A stretch of DNA of 64,000 bases from Emticicia agri (GTDB lineage Bacteria; Bacteroidota; Bacteroidia; Cytophagales; Spirosomataceae): positions 62,001 to 126,000 of the forward strand of contig NZ_SEWF01000013.1 in the NCBI RefSeq assembly GCF_004168285.1. Direction: 5' to 3'. Positions 25,859 through 35,419 of this stretch are shown piece by piece (position 1 is the first letter of the stretch; each line of letters starts with the position of its first letter). Both the position numbers and the translations under genes were made by a program. The notes under the pieces are model-generated. The model saw only the letters and a list, made by a program, of their open reading frames with translations. It was not told the origin of the DNA and ran no database searches.

Positions 25859-27322
25859 CTATTTCTTCCAGATTTCATCAAAGGCTTCCTGTAGTACTTC
25901 TTTATCGTCAAAATGATGTTTTACGCCTTTGATTTCCTGATAGGTTTCATGTCCCTTGCCAGCTACTAATATAATGTCTTGCGGACGGGCTATTTTTACC
26001 GCTTCAAATATCGCTTCATGTCTGTCTTCAATGGTTTGTACTTTATTCATGTAAATAGAAGAGACACCTGCTTCCATTTGTCCGAGAATAACCATCGGGT
26101 CTTCGTTCCTTGGGTTATCAGAGGTCAAAAATACACGATTGCTGAATTTACAGGCAATCTCTGCCATAATCGGGCGTTTAGTCGCATCTCTGTTGCCACC
26201 ACAACCCACTACGGTTATAATCTGCTGGTTTCCTTCCTGTAAATCTACGATGGTTTCCAGTACATTTTTTAGTGCATCAGGCGTATGGGCATAATCTACA
26301 ATACCTACAATATGGTTTTGTGAAACTACCTGCTCAAATCTGCCTGCCGGAGGTTGAATATCAGACAACTGCATCAGTACTTCGTCAGGGTTTTCGCCTA
26401 AAAGAACAGCCGCACCATATACACCCAGAAGATTATAGGCATTAAAAGCACCAATGAGTTTAAACCAAACCTCACGGTTATCAATATCCATCTGTAAGCC
26501 AAATAAGCCACAAGCCAGTATTTTACCCTTAAAACTGCCAATATTTCTTAATGAATACGATTCTTTTCGGGCAGCGGTATTCTGAATCATGATTTTACCG
26601 TTTTTATCGTCGGTATTTACAAGGGCAAATGCTGAGGCCGGTAACTGGTCGAAAAAGCCTTTTTTGGCTCTGATATAATTATCAAAGGTTTCGTGGAAAT
26701 CGAGGTGATCGTGGGTAATATTGGTAAATATACCTCCTGCAAAATGAAGCCCTGCAATCCGTTCCTGTACAACCGAATGAGAACTTACCTCCATAAAACA
26801 GTAAGTAGCACCCTTCTGAACCATTTCATGCAATAATTCATTGATTTTTACCGAGTCTGGTGTGGTATGGGTAGAAGGAATAATTTCGTCATCAATCTGA
26901 TTCTGTACGGTAGAAAGTAGCCCGCAGCGATACCCTAATTTACGGAATAAACGGAATAGGAGGGTAACTGATGAGGTTTTGCCATTAGTACCTGTTACGC
27001 CCACCAATTTTAATTTTTTTGATGGATTTCCATAAAAATTAGCTGCCAGTAAACCCATTGTCCGGGCCGAATTTTCTACTTGCAGATAGGTTATGTTTTC
27101 CTGTAATACTTCCGGTAATCGTTCGCAAAGAATAGTTTTTGCCCCCAGCTCTATCGCTTTTTCAATAAAATTATGCCCATCTACCTGGGTGCCACCAATG
27201 GCTACAAACAGACTTCCGTTTTTTACCTGACGGGAATCAAAAACAATATTCTCTATTTCAATATCGGTTATGCCCGAAACGGCCTGCAAAGGAACTTTAT
27301 ATAAAATGTCGCTTAGAATCAT
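25859..27322 (-). CDS. murE: UDP-MurNAc-tripeptide synthetase MurE
   Basis: A 487-residue Mur ligase that adds the third amino acid to UDP-MurNAc-Ala-Glu. It has the ATP-binding loop GVTGTNGKTSSVTLLF, the motif FTNITHDHLDFHETF and the C-terminal specificity motif LTSDNPRNEDP. DNPR is typical of enzymes using meso-diaminopimelate, as expected for Bacteroidota. The start at 27322 (MILSDILYKV) is chosen over an in-frame ATG 39 bp upstream. It is a lone gene rather than part of the dcw cluster; murF also stands alone at 36 kb. Confidence 0.95.
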   Translation of the reverse strand: MILSDILYKVPLQAVSGITDIEIENIVFDSRQVKNGSLFVAIGGTQVDGHNFIEKAIELGAKTILCERLPEVLQENITYLQVENSARTMGLLAANFYGNPSKKLKLVGVTGTNGKTSSVTLLFRLFRKLGYRCGLLSTVQNQIDDEIIPSTHTTPDSVKINELLHEMVQKGATYCFMEVSSHSVVQERIAGLHFAGGIFTNITHDHLDFHETFDNYIRAKKGFFDQLPASAFALVNTDDKNGKIMIQNTAARKESYSLRNIGSFKGKILACGLFGLQMDIDNREVWFKLIGAFNAYNLLGVYGAAVLLGENPDEVLMQLSDIQPPAGRFEQVVSQNHIVGIVDYAHTPDALKNVLETIVDLQEGNQQIITVVGCGGNRDATKRPIMAEIACKFSNRVFLTSDNPRNEDPMVILGQMEAGVSSIYMNKVQTIEDRHEAIFEAVKIARPQDIILVAGKGHETYQEIKGVKHHFDDKEVLQEAFDEIWKK

Positions 27323-27406
27323 AGAATTTGTTTGAATAATTTTGTTGGTAATTGCCAACAAATATATTACATATAAAATTTATCTTCTTGCCTATCAATA
27401 ATATTT

Positions 27407-30184
27407 CTATTCCACCGAAAATGTATAATTTCCGCTTAAAACCTCAAAAATGGCCTTATTATTCTCAATTTTTACAAAAGTAATACCGGGTATTTTGGCT
27501 TTAGAGGCTTTATTGCCTGATAAAATCAACTTTTCAGATTCCTTAACAATAGCATTAGTTTTACCTGATAAAGGCAATTGAATCTGGGCAGAGGCATTGG
27601 CAGGGATACTTACCTTTAATACAAACTTTGCGCCTTGCCAATTCCAACCTGAGGCAATAGGGCCATAGCTTGATTCATATTTACTTTCTACCCATTTCAA
27701 ATCTCCCACAGGCATTGGCGCAATCATAAAATGCTTGAATCCGGCACTTAACGGGTCAAGTTTAATACCTCCTAAATAAGAATAAAACCACTCACCGATA
27801 GAGCCATAAGCAAAATGATTACGGGAATTCATACCCTCCGGCTTTTCGGTGTCAGAGTTCCACAACTCCCACATGGTAGTGGCACCTTTTTCAATCATAT
27901 AGCCCCAGCTTGGGTAGGTTTTTTGTATAGCTACTTTATAGGCTAATTCATGTTCTCCGGCATCACTCAGGGCTGGTAAAAGCATTGCTGTAGAGAGAAA
28001 TCCGGTGGTTAAGTGGTCGTTTTTAGCTCTTACATTGGCTGCTACATTCTGCGCTACTGCCAAACGATCGGCAGGTTTTGTAATTCCCAGACTCAAAGGT
28101 ATCAGGTTTGCGCCTTGTGTATTGCCTTCATAGCTTTTGCCTTGTGGGTCAAAATATACCTCATTATATTTATCGGCCACTTTCTGAGCTACATCTGTAT
28201 ATTTCTGAGAATCAGCAGTTTTACCAATTACTTTTGCCATTTCGGCCAATAATTTATTTGAATAAAACTGATAGCTGCCACCAATAGGTTTAGTAGGAGA
28301 GTTTTCTACGGGTACCCAGTCGCCATAGCCATAAAAATCGCCTGCCTGAAAATAATAGATGCCGTCTATCTTAGTATTCGGGTGATTGTTCATGTATTCA
28401 ACCCAGTTTTTCATGGCTTCATAATTCTCTTCAATGATGCGTTTATCGCCATAAAACTGATACATGCGGTAAGGTACAATCACTATGGCATCGCCCCAGG
28501 CAGGTTTCGAAGGCCCACCTACCACAATTTTAGGATTTACATCATATACATAGCCCGAAGAATGTTGTGAATCGGCAATGTCTCTCACCCATTTAGCAAA
28601 GAATCCATTCATCTGCATGATATAAGAAGCAGTAGGAGCAAATATCTGTGCATCGCCCATCCAACCTAAACGCTCATCTCTTTGTGGGCAGTCTGTAGGT
28701 ACACTGTGCATATTGCCATGTTGCCCCCAGGTAATATTTTTGTAAATACTATTCAGCAAATCGTTAGAAGTAGTAAAACTTCCTGAAAATGGCACGTTGT
28801 TATGAATCACTTTGGCTACCAATGTATTTTCATCCGGTTTTTTAGGTAAACCCTCTACTTCTAAATACCGGAAACCATGATAAGTAAATTTAGGCTCCCA
28901 TTCTTCTACGCCATAACCTTTCAGAATATATTTGTCAGTAGGTCTGATACTTCGCAGATTGGCCTGGTCGGCTAAACCTTTATCTGTTAGCAACTCGGCA
29001 AATTTCATTTCTACTTCCTTGCCTGCTTTACCCTCTACTTTTAAATGCGTGAATCCAACGAGATTCTGACCAAAATCAAAAACATAATGCCCTTTACGTG
29101 GCTCGGTGATTTTAACAGCTTTTAATTCCTGCATCACCTGAATCTGTGGTACTACAGATGCAATCAATTTTGTATTTTTTGTGCTGAATGTCTCTGCCTC
29201 ATCATTACGGTTATCTTCGGGTTTCGGACCAAATAAAGTAGTTTTGTTTTCAGCGTCATCTAATATCGTTGCATTCTCCCAGTCTTTCCCATATTCCAAT
29301 CGCCCGTCATATACCTCACCATTGTACAGTGAATTAGAAACAATGGGTGAAAGGCGGGTTTTCCAGGTCTCATCTGAGATAACAGTTTGGCGAGAGCCAT
29401 CATAAAACTCTAATTCCATCTGAAACAACAAACGACAAGGGCCTTCACTGTAAGCAAATTTACCCCCACCCCAGCCTAAGCCACTACTCCACCAACCATT
29501 ACCCAAAGTAGCCGTAATAAAATTGGTGCCAATCGTCAGGTCTTCGCCATCAATTTCGTAGGTCTGATAATGAATCGTTTTCAGGTAATGCGTCCAACCG
29601 GGAGTTAAAATATCTTGTCCGACTTTTTTACCATTAAATATTAAATGATAAGCTCCTAAACCCGTTACATATATTCTTGCCCTTACGGCTCTTTTGGCTA
29701 ATGAGAATTCCTTTTGTAATTCAACAGCTTTAGGAGGCTTGCCCTCTGTTCCTTTTTTGCCAATCCAATGTGCCGACCAATCGCTTGGCTGTAAAAGTCC
29801 CATTTCCCACCACGATGTAGGGCTGTAGGCAGTAGGTTTGTTTTTGTCATTCCAGACTTTTACTTTCCAGAAATATCTCTTGCGAGACTCCAAAGCCTTA
29901 CCGGCATAGGTAATCCATAAAGACTGGTCTGATTTTACCATACCCGAATTCCACACATTGCCATTATCTTTTTTCAGGTTTTCTTCGGTATCAGCTACTA
30001 ATATCTGGTAGGCCGTTTGTTTGGCACCACGTGTACCCGAAACCATTTGCCAGGATAAACGGGGTTTCTGGGTATCAAGCCCTAACGGATTATCGAAGTA
30101 TTCACATCGGAGTTTTTCAATGGTCTGGGCATAAGTAAGGTTAACAACAAGAATAGCAAAAAGGGAAAAAACAAGTTTTTTCAT
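27407..30184 (-). CDS. Secreted alpha-L-rhamnosidase (GH78)
   Basis: A 925-residue exported glycoside hydrolase that releases terminal alpha-L-rhamnose from plant or microbial glycans. A signal peptide (MKKLVFSLFAILVVNLTYAQ) precedes an N-terminal fibronectin-like domain starting EKLRCEYFDNPLGLDTQKPR. The Bac_rhamnosid_N domain (about 150-320) has IYVTGLGAYHLIFNGKKVG and GWTHYLKTIHYQTY. The catalytic (alpha/alpha)6 barrel carries the conserved DCPQRDERLGWMGDAQIF and TTMWELWNSD. A C-terminal beta domain ends the protein. It has no sus-type partners nearby. The protein encoded upstream (CarboxypepD_reg-like) is on the same strand, 36 bp away. Confidence 0.95.
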   Translation of the reverse strand: MKKLVFSLFAILVVNLTYAQTIEKLRCEYFDNPLGLDTQKPRLSWQMVSGTRGAKQTAYQILVADTEENLKKDNGNVWNSGMVKSDQSLWITYAGKALESRKRYFWKVKVWNDKNKPTAYSPTSWWEMGLLQPSDWSAHWIGKKGTEGKPPKAVELQKEFSLAKRAVRARIYVTGLGAYHLIFNGKKVGQDILTPGWTHYLKTIHYQTYEIDGEDLTIGTNFITATLGNGWWSSGLGWGGGKFAYSEGPCRLLFQMELEFYDGSRQTVISDETWKTRLSPIVSNSLYNGEVYDGRLEYGKDWENATILDDAENKTTLFGPKPEDNRNDEAETFSTKNTKLIASVVPQIQVMQELKAVKITEPRKGHYVFDFGQNLVGFTHLKVEGKAGKEVEMKFAELLTDKGLADQANLRSIRPTDKYILKGYGVEEWEPKFTYHGFRYLEVEGLPKKPDENTLVAKVIHNNVPFSGSFTTSNDLLNSIYKNITWGQHGNMHSVPTDCPQRDERLGWMGDAQIFAPTASYIMQMNGFFAKWVRDIADSQHSSGYVYDVNPKIVVGGPSKPAWGDAIVIVPYRMYQFYGDKRIIEENYEAMKNWVEYMNNHPNTKIDGIYYFQAGDFYGYGDWVPVENSPTKPIGGSYQFYSNKLLAEMAKVIGKTADSQKYTDVAQKVADKYNEVYFDPQGKSYEGNTQGANLIPLSLGITKPADRLAVAQNVAANVRAKNDHLTTGFLSTAMLLPALSDAGEHELAYKVAIQKTYPSWGYMIEKGATTMWELWNSDTEKPEGMNSRNHFAYGSIGEWFYSYLGGIKLDPLSAGFKHFMIAPMPVGDLKWVESKYESSYGPIASGWNWQGAKFVLKVSIPANASAQIQLPLSGKTNAIVKESEKLILSGNKASKAKIPGITFVKIENNKAIFEVLSGNYTFSVE

Positions 30185-30220
30185 GGGTATAATAATAGGA
30201 GTGTATAGTATTGGAAATTG

Positions 30221-31264
30221 TTAAAATCTAAATCGACTTTTGAAATCATCCAGACATCTGAATACTTCAAAGGTGAGGTCATAATCATTGGCAGTCAGCA
30301 CAAAATTGTCTGGCAAGTTACAGAATTTCATAAAGTCTTTTAATTGCTGACCCTTCAATTTGGTTACATAAGATACATATTCAGCACTATACCGGTATTC
30401 GACTAACAATTTACGGAGGTCTTCCTGTTGCATGGCTTCCAGTTTGCGTCGGGTTTTGCCTTCCTTGCTAAATAGCTGATATAAGCCATCTATTGAGATA
30501 CCAATGCCACCGCCGGGCGAAGAAGTATTGGTATTAATCAGGTTAGAAATATCTTTCCATTTAAGTTTGGTAGAGGCTTCGGGTGCTGCTAATAAATCAT
30601 CAATCTGTTGTCTGATTACCTCTAAACGTTTGTCTTTTACAGTAAATTCAGGTAATACAATGGCATCTTGTGGGAGTTCAAGAACAGGCTCTTTATTCAT
30701 GCCATCCCATTCTATACCTGCATTTTTATAGCCAATTGAAGAAATCTTGATAGAGTCACCTTTGGAGGCTTTTACTAAAAAATTCCCGTTTTCGCTTGTT
30801 TTGGTAATCTGCTTGGTGTTTTTGTTAACCACTGTTGCAGAGGCAATAGGCTGTTTGGTAGTTTTATCAATGGCTCGCCCTAATACATAAGATTGTTGAG
30901 CAAAAACAGTTGTGTTGGCTAATAGGAAGGATAAAGCGAAAATTGTAATATATTTAAAAGATCCTGTCTCTAACTCTCTCCTAATAGGAGCAACTGTGTA
31001 CTCAAAAGTTTGTCTTGAGCAATTTCTCCTCCTTAAAAAGGAGGAGTACCCTAAAATAGCCGATTTTTTATCGGTTATTTTAGGGGGAGGTGGTTGTAAA
31101 AGGCTGTAAAATAGGTTCAAAAATACTTCATAGATTTTTAACCACCCCGTCAATTTCCTGACTGCGTCAGAGAAATTGCCACCCCTCCTTAAAAAAGGAG
31201 GGGAAGTTTGAGAACCAAAACTTGTGGGTATATATTTATCAACCCTATTATTTAATTTGTCCAT
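30221..31264 (-). CDS. CarboxypepD_reg-like secreted protein, start disrupted by repeat
   Basis: The certain part runs from about codon 105 onward. A signal peptide (FKYITIFALSFLLANTTVFAQ) is followed by a carboxypeptidase-regulatory-like beta-sandwich (GRAIDKTTKQPIASATVVNK...ISSIGYKNAGIEW) and a roughly 170-residue C-terminal region I do not recognise. No ATG, GTG or TTG stands just before the signal peptide. The only in-frame ATG (31264) lies in the end of the M14 gene, and the intervening about 105 codons translate an intergenic palindromic repeat (SPPFLRRGGN...GYSSFLRRRN). The native ATG was probably lost when the repeat came to lie there. Use of a rare start codon, or a decayed gene, remains possible. 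Confidence 0.7.
   Translation of the reverse strand: MDKLNNRVDKYIPTSFGSQTSPPFLRRGGNFSDAVRKLTGWLKIYEVFLNLFYSLLQPPPPKITDKKSAILGYSSFLRRRNCSRQTFEYTVAPIRRELETGSFKYITIFALSFLLANTTVFAQQSYVLGRAIDKTTKQPIASATVVNKNTKQITKTSENGNFLVKASKGDSIKISSIGYKNAGIEWDGMNKEPVLELPQDAIVLPEFTVKDKRLEVIRQQIDDLLAAPEASTKLKWKDISNLINTNTSSPGGGIGISIDGLYQLFSKEGKTRRKLEAMQQEDLRKLLVEYRYSAEYVSYVTKLKGQQLKDFMKFCNLPDNFVLTANDYDLTFEVFRCLDDFKSRFRF
31021..31205. repeat. Composite palindromic repeat with CTCCTT-AAGGAG hairpins
   Basis: Four stems are in series. CTCCTCCTTAAAAAGGAGGAG-type hairpins lie at both ends (31026-31046 and 31182-31204, the latter CCCCTCCTTAAAAAAGGAGGGG-like). CCCTAAAATA/TATTTTAGGG is at 31049-31086, and GGTGGTTGTAAAA opposes TTTTTAACCACC at 31089-31146. 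AATTTCTC (31021-31028) faces GAGAAATT (31171-31178). The repeat is read through by the upstream extension of the 30221 gene. Confidence 0.75.
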
Positions 31265-32567
31265 TCAGAATTACATATTTAACTTCGTTGCCTTTTGTCA
31301 ACACAAAGTTTGCTTTTTCATCGAGATTTAATTCTTTGTCTTGAATAGCTTCTTTCGATAACGCATACTTCTTTACTAACTCGGGAAAATCGGCTAGGGG
31401 CTTTACCTGTAGTCCGGTAGCATCAATTTCCTTGATGCCCCAGAAAGTAGAAAGGTCGCCCATATCTTCAATAACGCTCTTGATTGTAAAACCCGTGGCA
31501 CTTTTATTGTTTTTTTCAATCAGGTCAATGGCGATGTCTTTAACCACAGCTTTTCCATGATAATTAAACTCGGCATTACGTATTAACAGGTCATACAGAT
31601 AGCGGTCATTATTAGGCAAGGCTTCATAAGTAGCCAATTGGTAATGCGTATATGATTGCTCTGCTATGGCTTGTAAACCTGTCAGAATAGCCACAAAATT
31701 CAGTTTACGGATAAACTGTTTTTCAACATCATCTTTATAACCGCCCGATTCAATCAGTATCAGACTACTGCCCCATTTGGCTATGTTGTCTCCAAAAGCA
31801 CGGGGTTCATGTTCATCATTCCAACGCCCTAAATGACCGGGAATAAAACTTTGCAAAGCCTCGCTCATGCCGCATATTACCTGCATAGCCTTTGTGCGGG
31901 CAGGGTTCCAGTTCCTGTCAAAATCATAAGACGTAGCTAAGAAAGAAACAGTGGCTTGCTTACCACTTTTTCCTGCACTATAACGGGTATTTTTATCATG
32001 AAGGTTAAACGAAAACTCCGGTTTTAACTCATCCTGCAATTTCTTTAATAAGGCTCCTTCAGGTGTCTGAAATCGCAGGGCATCACGGTTCATGTCTATT
32101 TCGGTAGCCGTGCGTCTTTGGTAACGTTCTGCGCCATCAGGGTTCAGCATCGGTACAAAATAGAGTGTGGTATTAGATAAAATGGTTTGTCTTAATTCAT
32201 CAAAACCATCATTTTTGGCCTGAAAGAAACGAAAAATATCAAGCAATGCCATAGTTGCGGTAGGCTCATCGCCGTGCATCTGCGACCACAGCAAGACTTT
32301 GGTGTTTCCTGTACCTAACTTTATCTGGTAAAGTGCTCTTTCTTCAAACGACTTTCCTGCTACCTGTTTTTCAAAAGGTAATTTCTCAATTAATGGAATC
32401 AGGTCTTTGTGTTTGAAACGACGATGAGTGATAGCCTTTTCCTTATAATTTTCGTATTGAGCAAATAAAGCTTTCGAAAAATCCTGTGTTTGTGCAAAAC
32501 CAGACATACTACATGAAATAAAATAAGCGATAATGACAAAGGTAAGGCGTTTGTGAAGAAGAACCAT
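31248..32567 (-). CDS. Secreted M14-family zinc carboxypeptidase
   Basis: A 439-residue exported protein with signal peptide (MVLLHKRLTFVIIAYFISCSMSGFAQ). The M14 zinc-binding HXXE motif is in LWSQMHGDEPTATMALLDIF, and a later His is in FSFNLHDKNTRYSAG. Substrate residues appear in MLNPDGAERYQRRTATEIDMNRD, and the likely catalytic Glu in SSLILIESGGYKDD. It should act on peptides or peptide cross-links in the periplasm or outside the cell. The specificity is not readable. The last 17 bp overlap the only ATG of the downstream reading frame. Confidence 0.9.
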   Translation of the reverse strand: MVLLHKRLTFVIIAYFISCSMSGFAQTQDFSKALFAQYENYKEKAITHRRFKHKDLIPLIEKLPFEKQVAGKSFEERALYQIKLGTGNTKVLLWSQMHGDEPTATMALLDIFRFFQAKNDGFDELRQTILSNTTLYFVPMLNPDGAERYQRRTATEIDMNRDALRFQTPEGALLKKLQDELKPEFSFNLHDKNTRYSAGKSGKQATVSFLATSYDFDRNWNPARTKAMQVICGMSEALQSFIPGHLGRWNDEHEPRAFGDNIAKWGSSLILIESGGYKDDVEKQFIRKLNFVAILTGLQAIAEQSYTHYQLATYEALPNNDRYLYDLLIRNAEFNYHGKAVVKDIAIDLIEKNNKSATGFTIKSVIEDMGDLSTFWGIKEIDATGLQVKPLADFPELVKKYALSKEAIQDKELNLDEKANFVLTKGNEVKYVILNGQIK

Positions 32568-32722
32568 ACAATTGGAATTTTATTGAGTGTAAAGACAAAA
32601 ATAGACTTATTTTGGTAAGAGTAGGTTTAAATTTTGTTTTTCTGACCGAAAGAATATATTCTAAACATATTCTCATATTCTTACCTTAAAATAAATAGAG
32701 CCATTAAAATTAATATCTCACT

Positions 32723-33808
32723 TTGAAGAGTCGTGTTGTATGCCTATTTTTGCAATTAACACTAAAACAGACCCTATATAACCGACCTCTACCTTTTTTG
32801 AAATTTGCCGTTCAAATAGCATTAAGCTTTTTAATGATATTCTTTTGCTTTGACTCTCAAGCACAAGATGTTGCTATTAAAGTTCTTCAACAAGGAATCT
32901 CCTATTCAGATTCTTCCTACTATGATATTATCCCTGTAGAAGACAAGTTCTGGATTGGCGGGAAATATGGTACCCTGAAATCTATTGATACTGAGGGAAA
33001 TCTTACCAATATATCTTATCCAAGTCAGCAGTTAGATATTTATAAATTGGATAAATTTGACGAACAGACCATAATTGCTTGTGGGGACAGGGGGATTATC
33101 TATAAACACAACCTACAAACAAAAAACTGGCAAACCATTAAAGTAAAAGGCTATGAAAATGCCTGTTTCTACAATATGGTGGTGGTAAGCGAGTCAGAAA
33201 TTTATATCTGCGGAGGTTGCTCGGCCATAGCTCATTCAAAAAAGACTGTTCCGAATGGCTTTATACTAAAATCGATTGACGGAGGGATTACCTGGAAAAA
33301 AATCTACTCTAATCCGTTCAAAATGGTCTGGTGTGTCAAATACAACCCTTTCAATAAAAAGGTATATGCCTTGATGTACACGCTTAATAAAACGCATTTG
33401 TATGAATTAGACGGAGAAAAATGGAAGCCTAAAAACAAGATTGGTAATAGTATCTTTCATGAAATTCAGTTTGTAGATGCCGACAATTATGTAGTAACAG
33501 GTGGCTGGATGGGCAAAATGGGCAGAATTTATAGCAATAGCGAGAAAAAAATATTACCAACCTCAGGGCTTATCTGGGGACGTGTAGAAGGCAATAAGTA
33601 TGATATTTATTCGGCAGGAAACGGGCAGATAGTGGTTGACGATAAGTCAGGTAATTATCAGGTGCATGGCGTAAAACTCAATAAAGCCTTTAATATCTAC
33701 GAAACAGTTTTTACCTCTGATAATACCGCCATTGCCATTGGCAGTGCACGTACTGTTCTATTGATTAAAATAGCTGACAGAACTAAACTGGTTATGAATC
33801 ATCTCTGA
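32723..33808 (+). CDS. Secreted beta-propeller-like protein (YCF48/BNR-like)
   Basis: A 361-residue protein with an N-terminal hydrophobic segment ending FFCFDSQAQ, probably a signal peptide. The mature part resembles BNR/YCF48-type beta-propellers: repeated units of 40-50 residues such as KFWIGGKYGTLKSID, TIIACGDRGIIYKH and the Asp-box-like FILKSIDGGITWKKIYSNP. The function is unknown. The long N-terminus (37 residues before the second Met) is unusual, and a start at the internal Met would leave too short a signal. Its stop codon directly abuts the stop codon of the convergent gene. Confidence 0.7.
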   Translation: MKSRVVCLFLQLTLKQTLYNRPLPFLKFAVQIALSFLMIFFCFDSQAQDVAIKVLQQGISYSDSSYYDIIPVEDKFWIGGKYGTLKSIDTEGNLTNISYPSQQLDIYKLDKFDEQTIIACGDRGIIYKHNLQTKNWQTIKVKGYENACFYNMVVVSESEIYICGGCSAIAHSKKTVPNGFILKSIDGGITWKKIYSNPFKMVWCVKYNPFNKKVYALMYTLNKTHLYELDGEKWKPKNKIGNSIFHEIQFVDADNYVVTGGWMGKMGRIYSNSEKKILPTSGLIWGRVEGNKYDIYSAGNGQIVVDDKSGNYQVHGVKLNKAFNIYETVFTSDNTAIAIGSARTVLLIKIADRTKLVMNHL

Positions 33809-35188
33809 TTATCTCAATTGCGCATACTTCTGAAAGGCCAATGCTACCAATGCCGTTGTATAAGCATCAGAAGTAAAAAAAAGTGTTTTTCGTACCACCG
33901 TTCCTCCTGAAAAGAATACACCTCCCTGCCAGTAAGTTTCTTGATTATCAAAACTTCTCTGAGAACGCAGATAATTAATTGATTGATGAATTAATGCTGA
34001 CGGCACATTCATACCCGCCTCTTTCAGATAAAGTAAACTTAATACCCCATAAGCCGTAGATTGTATCCGGTCGTGCTGATTTACCTTTTTATCACTTTTA
34101 TAACTGCCGTCTGTTTGTTGGGTTTTAGTCAGGTTATCAAGCAGATATTTTCCTGTTCCGGCTAAAGCAGTATCTCCTGCAGCAAAAGCCCGACTTACAG
34201 CATAATGAAAATGAAAGCGATTAGGATAATAAATGCCCATGCGTGCCCATCTGCCACGTCTGGCGTGTTTTTCTATAAATTGGTGTGCTGCATTACTGCC
34301 TTTGCTTGCCTGAGTGATTCCACTCTTAGCAAGGTAAGTCAGTACGTTGGCATTTACTACTACATCTACATCATTTGTTCCCCAGGGAATATAAGGTTTA
34401 TAAGCCTGCGGAAAGCATATACTATACGGAATATAAAAAACCAGATTATGCCACACAGCTTTGGTAATATTCCAGTTATCAAACTGTTCTTCTTCCCCTA
34501 ACCAGGTCAGGTAAGCACCTGATTTTTTGAAACCATGATAGAGGTAATTGTACCAATGTCTGTTTTTACGGTTTTTATCAATATACCTGTCGAACAAAGC
34601 AGGCTTTATGGTTTTTAAGGAATCAATACCAAATATCTTTTGCTGATACCAGATAGCCAGATTGCCCATAGATGTATCGTCGGCATCATTTTCTACATTG
34701 GCAGCTTTATTAATAAATCGTTGCTTCAATGGGAAATTAGTAGGTCGCCTGACTAAAGGTACAGGATTCGGCTCCGCTCCCCACAACAAATCCCGGTTAG
34801 GAGGTAATTGTTTCCAGAAATTAAATCTTTGGTCGGTAGCATAACTCAACACTTCTGGAAAAACCTTTCTGAGCATAGGCAGAATTTCTTTTCGGGAAGT
34901 ATCAGCCAGATACATTTCAGCCAGTATATTATGAATCCCGGCCATTGTAAAGCAGTTTGAATCCCGGTAATTACTCTTGCCGCCTAATAATAAGATAAAA
35001 CCCTCCATACGCATTCGGGCTTCCCATTCGCCTGCATATTGTTTTCCTGCAATGGTTTGTGTGCATTGCTTGGCACTCAGGTATTGTAAACTTGCATCAA
35101 TATCTGCCTGTATAGAATCAGCCGGAATAGTTTGAGAGAATACATGAAAATGAATAAAAAACAGAAGAAAGGATACTTTATAACGCAT
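33809..35188 (-). CDS. Hypothetical secreted alpha-helical protein
   Basis: A 459-residue protein of unknown function. The start at 35188 (MRYKVSFLLFFIHFHVFSQ) gives a normal signal peptide; an in-frame ATG 66 bp upstream adds a second hydrophobic stretch. The mature part is helix-rich, with repeats such as QTDGSYKSDKKVNQHDRIQS and SLLYLKEAG near the C-terminus. These recall alpha/alpha-toroid proteins (prenyltransferase/squalene-cyclase-like), a weak comparison. The stop abuts the convergent neighbour with zero spacing. Confidence 0.7.
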   Translation of the reverse strand: MRYKVSFLLFFIHFHVFSQTIPADSIQADIDASLQYLSAKQCTQTIAGKQYAGEWEARMRMEGFILLLGGKSNYRDSNCFTMAGIHNILAEMYLADTSRKEILPMLRKVFPEVLSYATDQRFNFWKQLPPNRDLLWGAEPNPVPLVRRPTNFPLKQRFINKAANVENDADDTSMGNLAIWYQQKIFGIDSLKTIKPALFDRYIDKNRKNRHWYNYLYHGFKKSGAYLTWLGEEEQFDNWNITKAVWHNLVFYIPYSICFPQAYKPYIPWGTNDVDVVVNANVLTYLAKSGITQASKGSNAAHQFIEKHARRGRWARMGIYYPNRFHFHYAVSRAFAAGDTALAGTGKYLLDNLTKTQQTDGSYKSDKKVNQHDRIQSTAYGVLSLLYLKEAGMNVPSALIHQSINYLRSQRSFDNQETYWQGGVFFSGGTVVRKTLFFTSDAYTTALVALAFQKYAQLR

Positions 35189-35240
35189 ACAATTCGGGCA
35201 GCTAAGAACAGATAACAAAAGTAGGCATTTTAAAATTGTA

Positions 35241-35261
35241 TAACGATTTTTCAAATCGTTA
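35241..35261. repeat. Short palindrome ACGATTTTTCAAATCGT, copy 1
   Basis: TAACGATTTTTCAAATCGTTA is nearly self-complementary. A close variant lies 70 bp away at 35332-35348 and an identical core is at 41618-41634. Confidence 0.6.
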
Positions 35262-35331
35262 AAATTCGACAGAATTTCATTAGCCCACTTTCAATGCAGA
35301 AGATGAACTCATTCCTGAAATTTACTAAGAG

Positions 35332-35348
35332 ACGATTTAAAAAATCGT
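35332..35348. repeat. Short palindrome, copy 2 (variant)
   Basis: ACGATTTAAAAAATCGT is the inverted and slightly changed form of copy 1; the two flank most of the gap between divergent genes. Confidence 0.55.
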
Positions 35349-35419
35349 GATACAGCCTTCCAACCCCTTTACAGAAAAAAGTATCCTTTATTTAAAGCAC
35401 ACATTTACTAATATCAATT

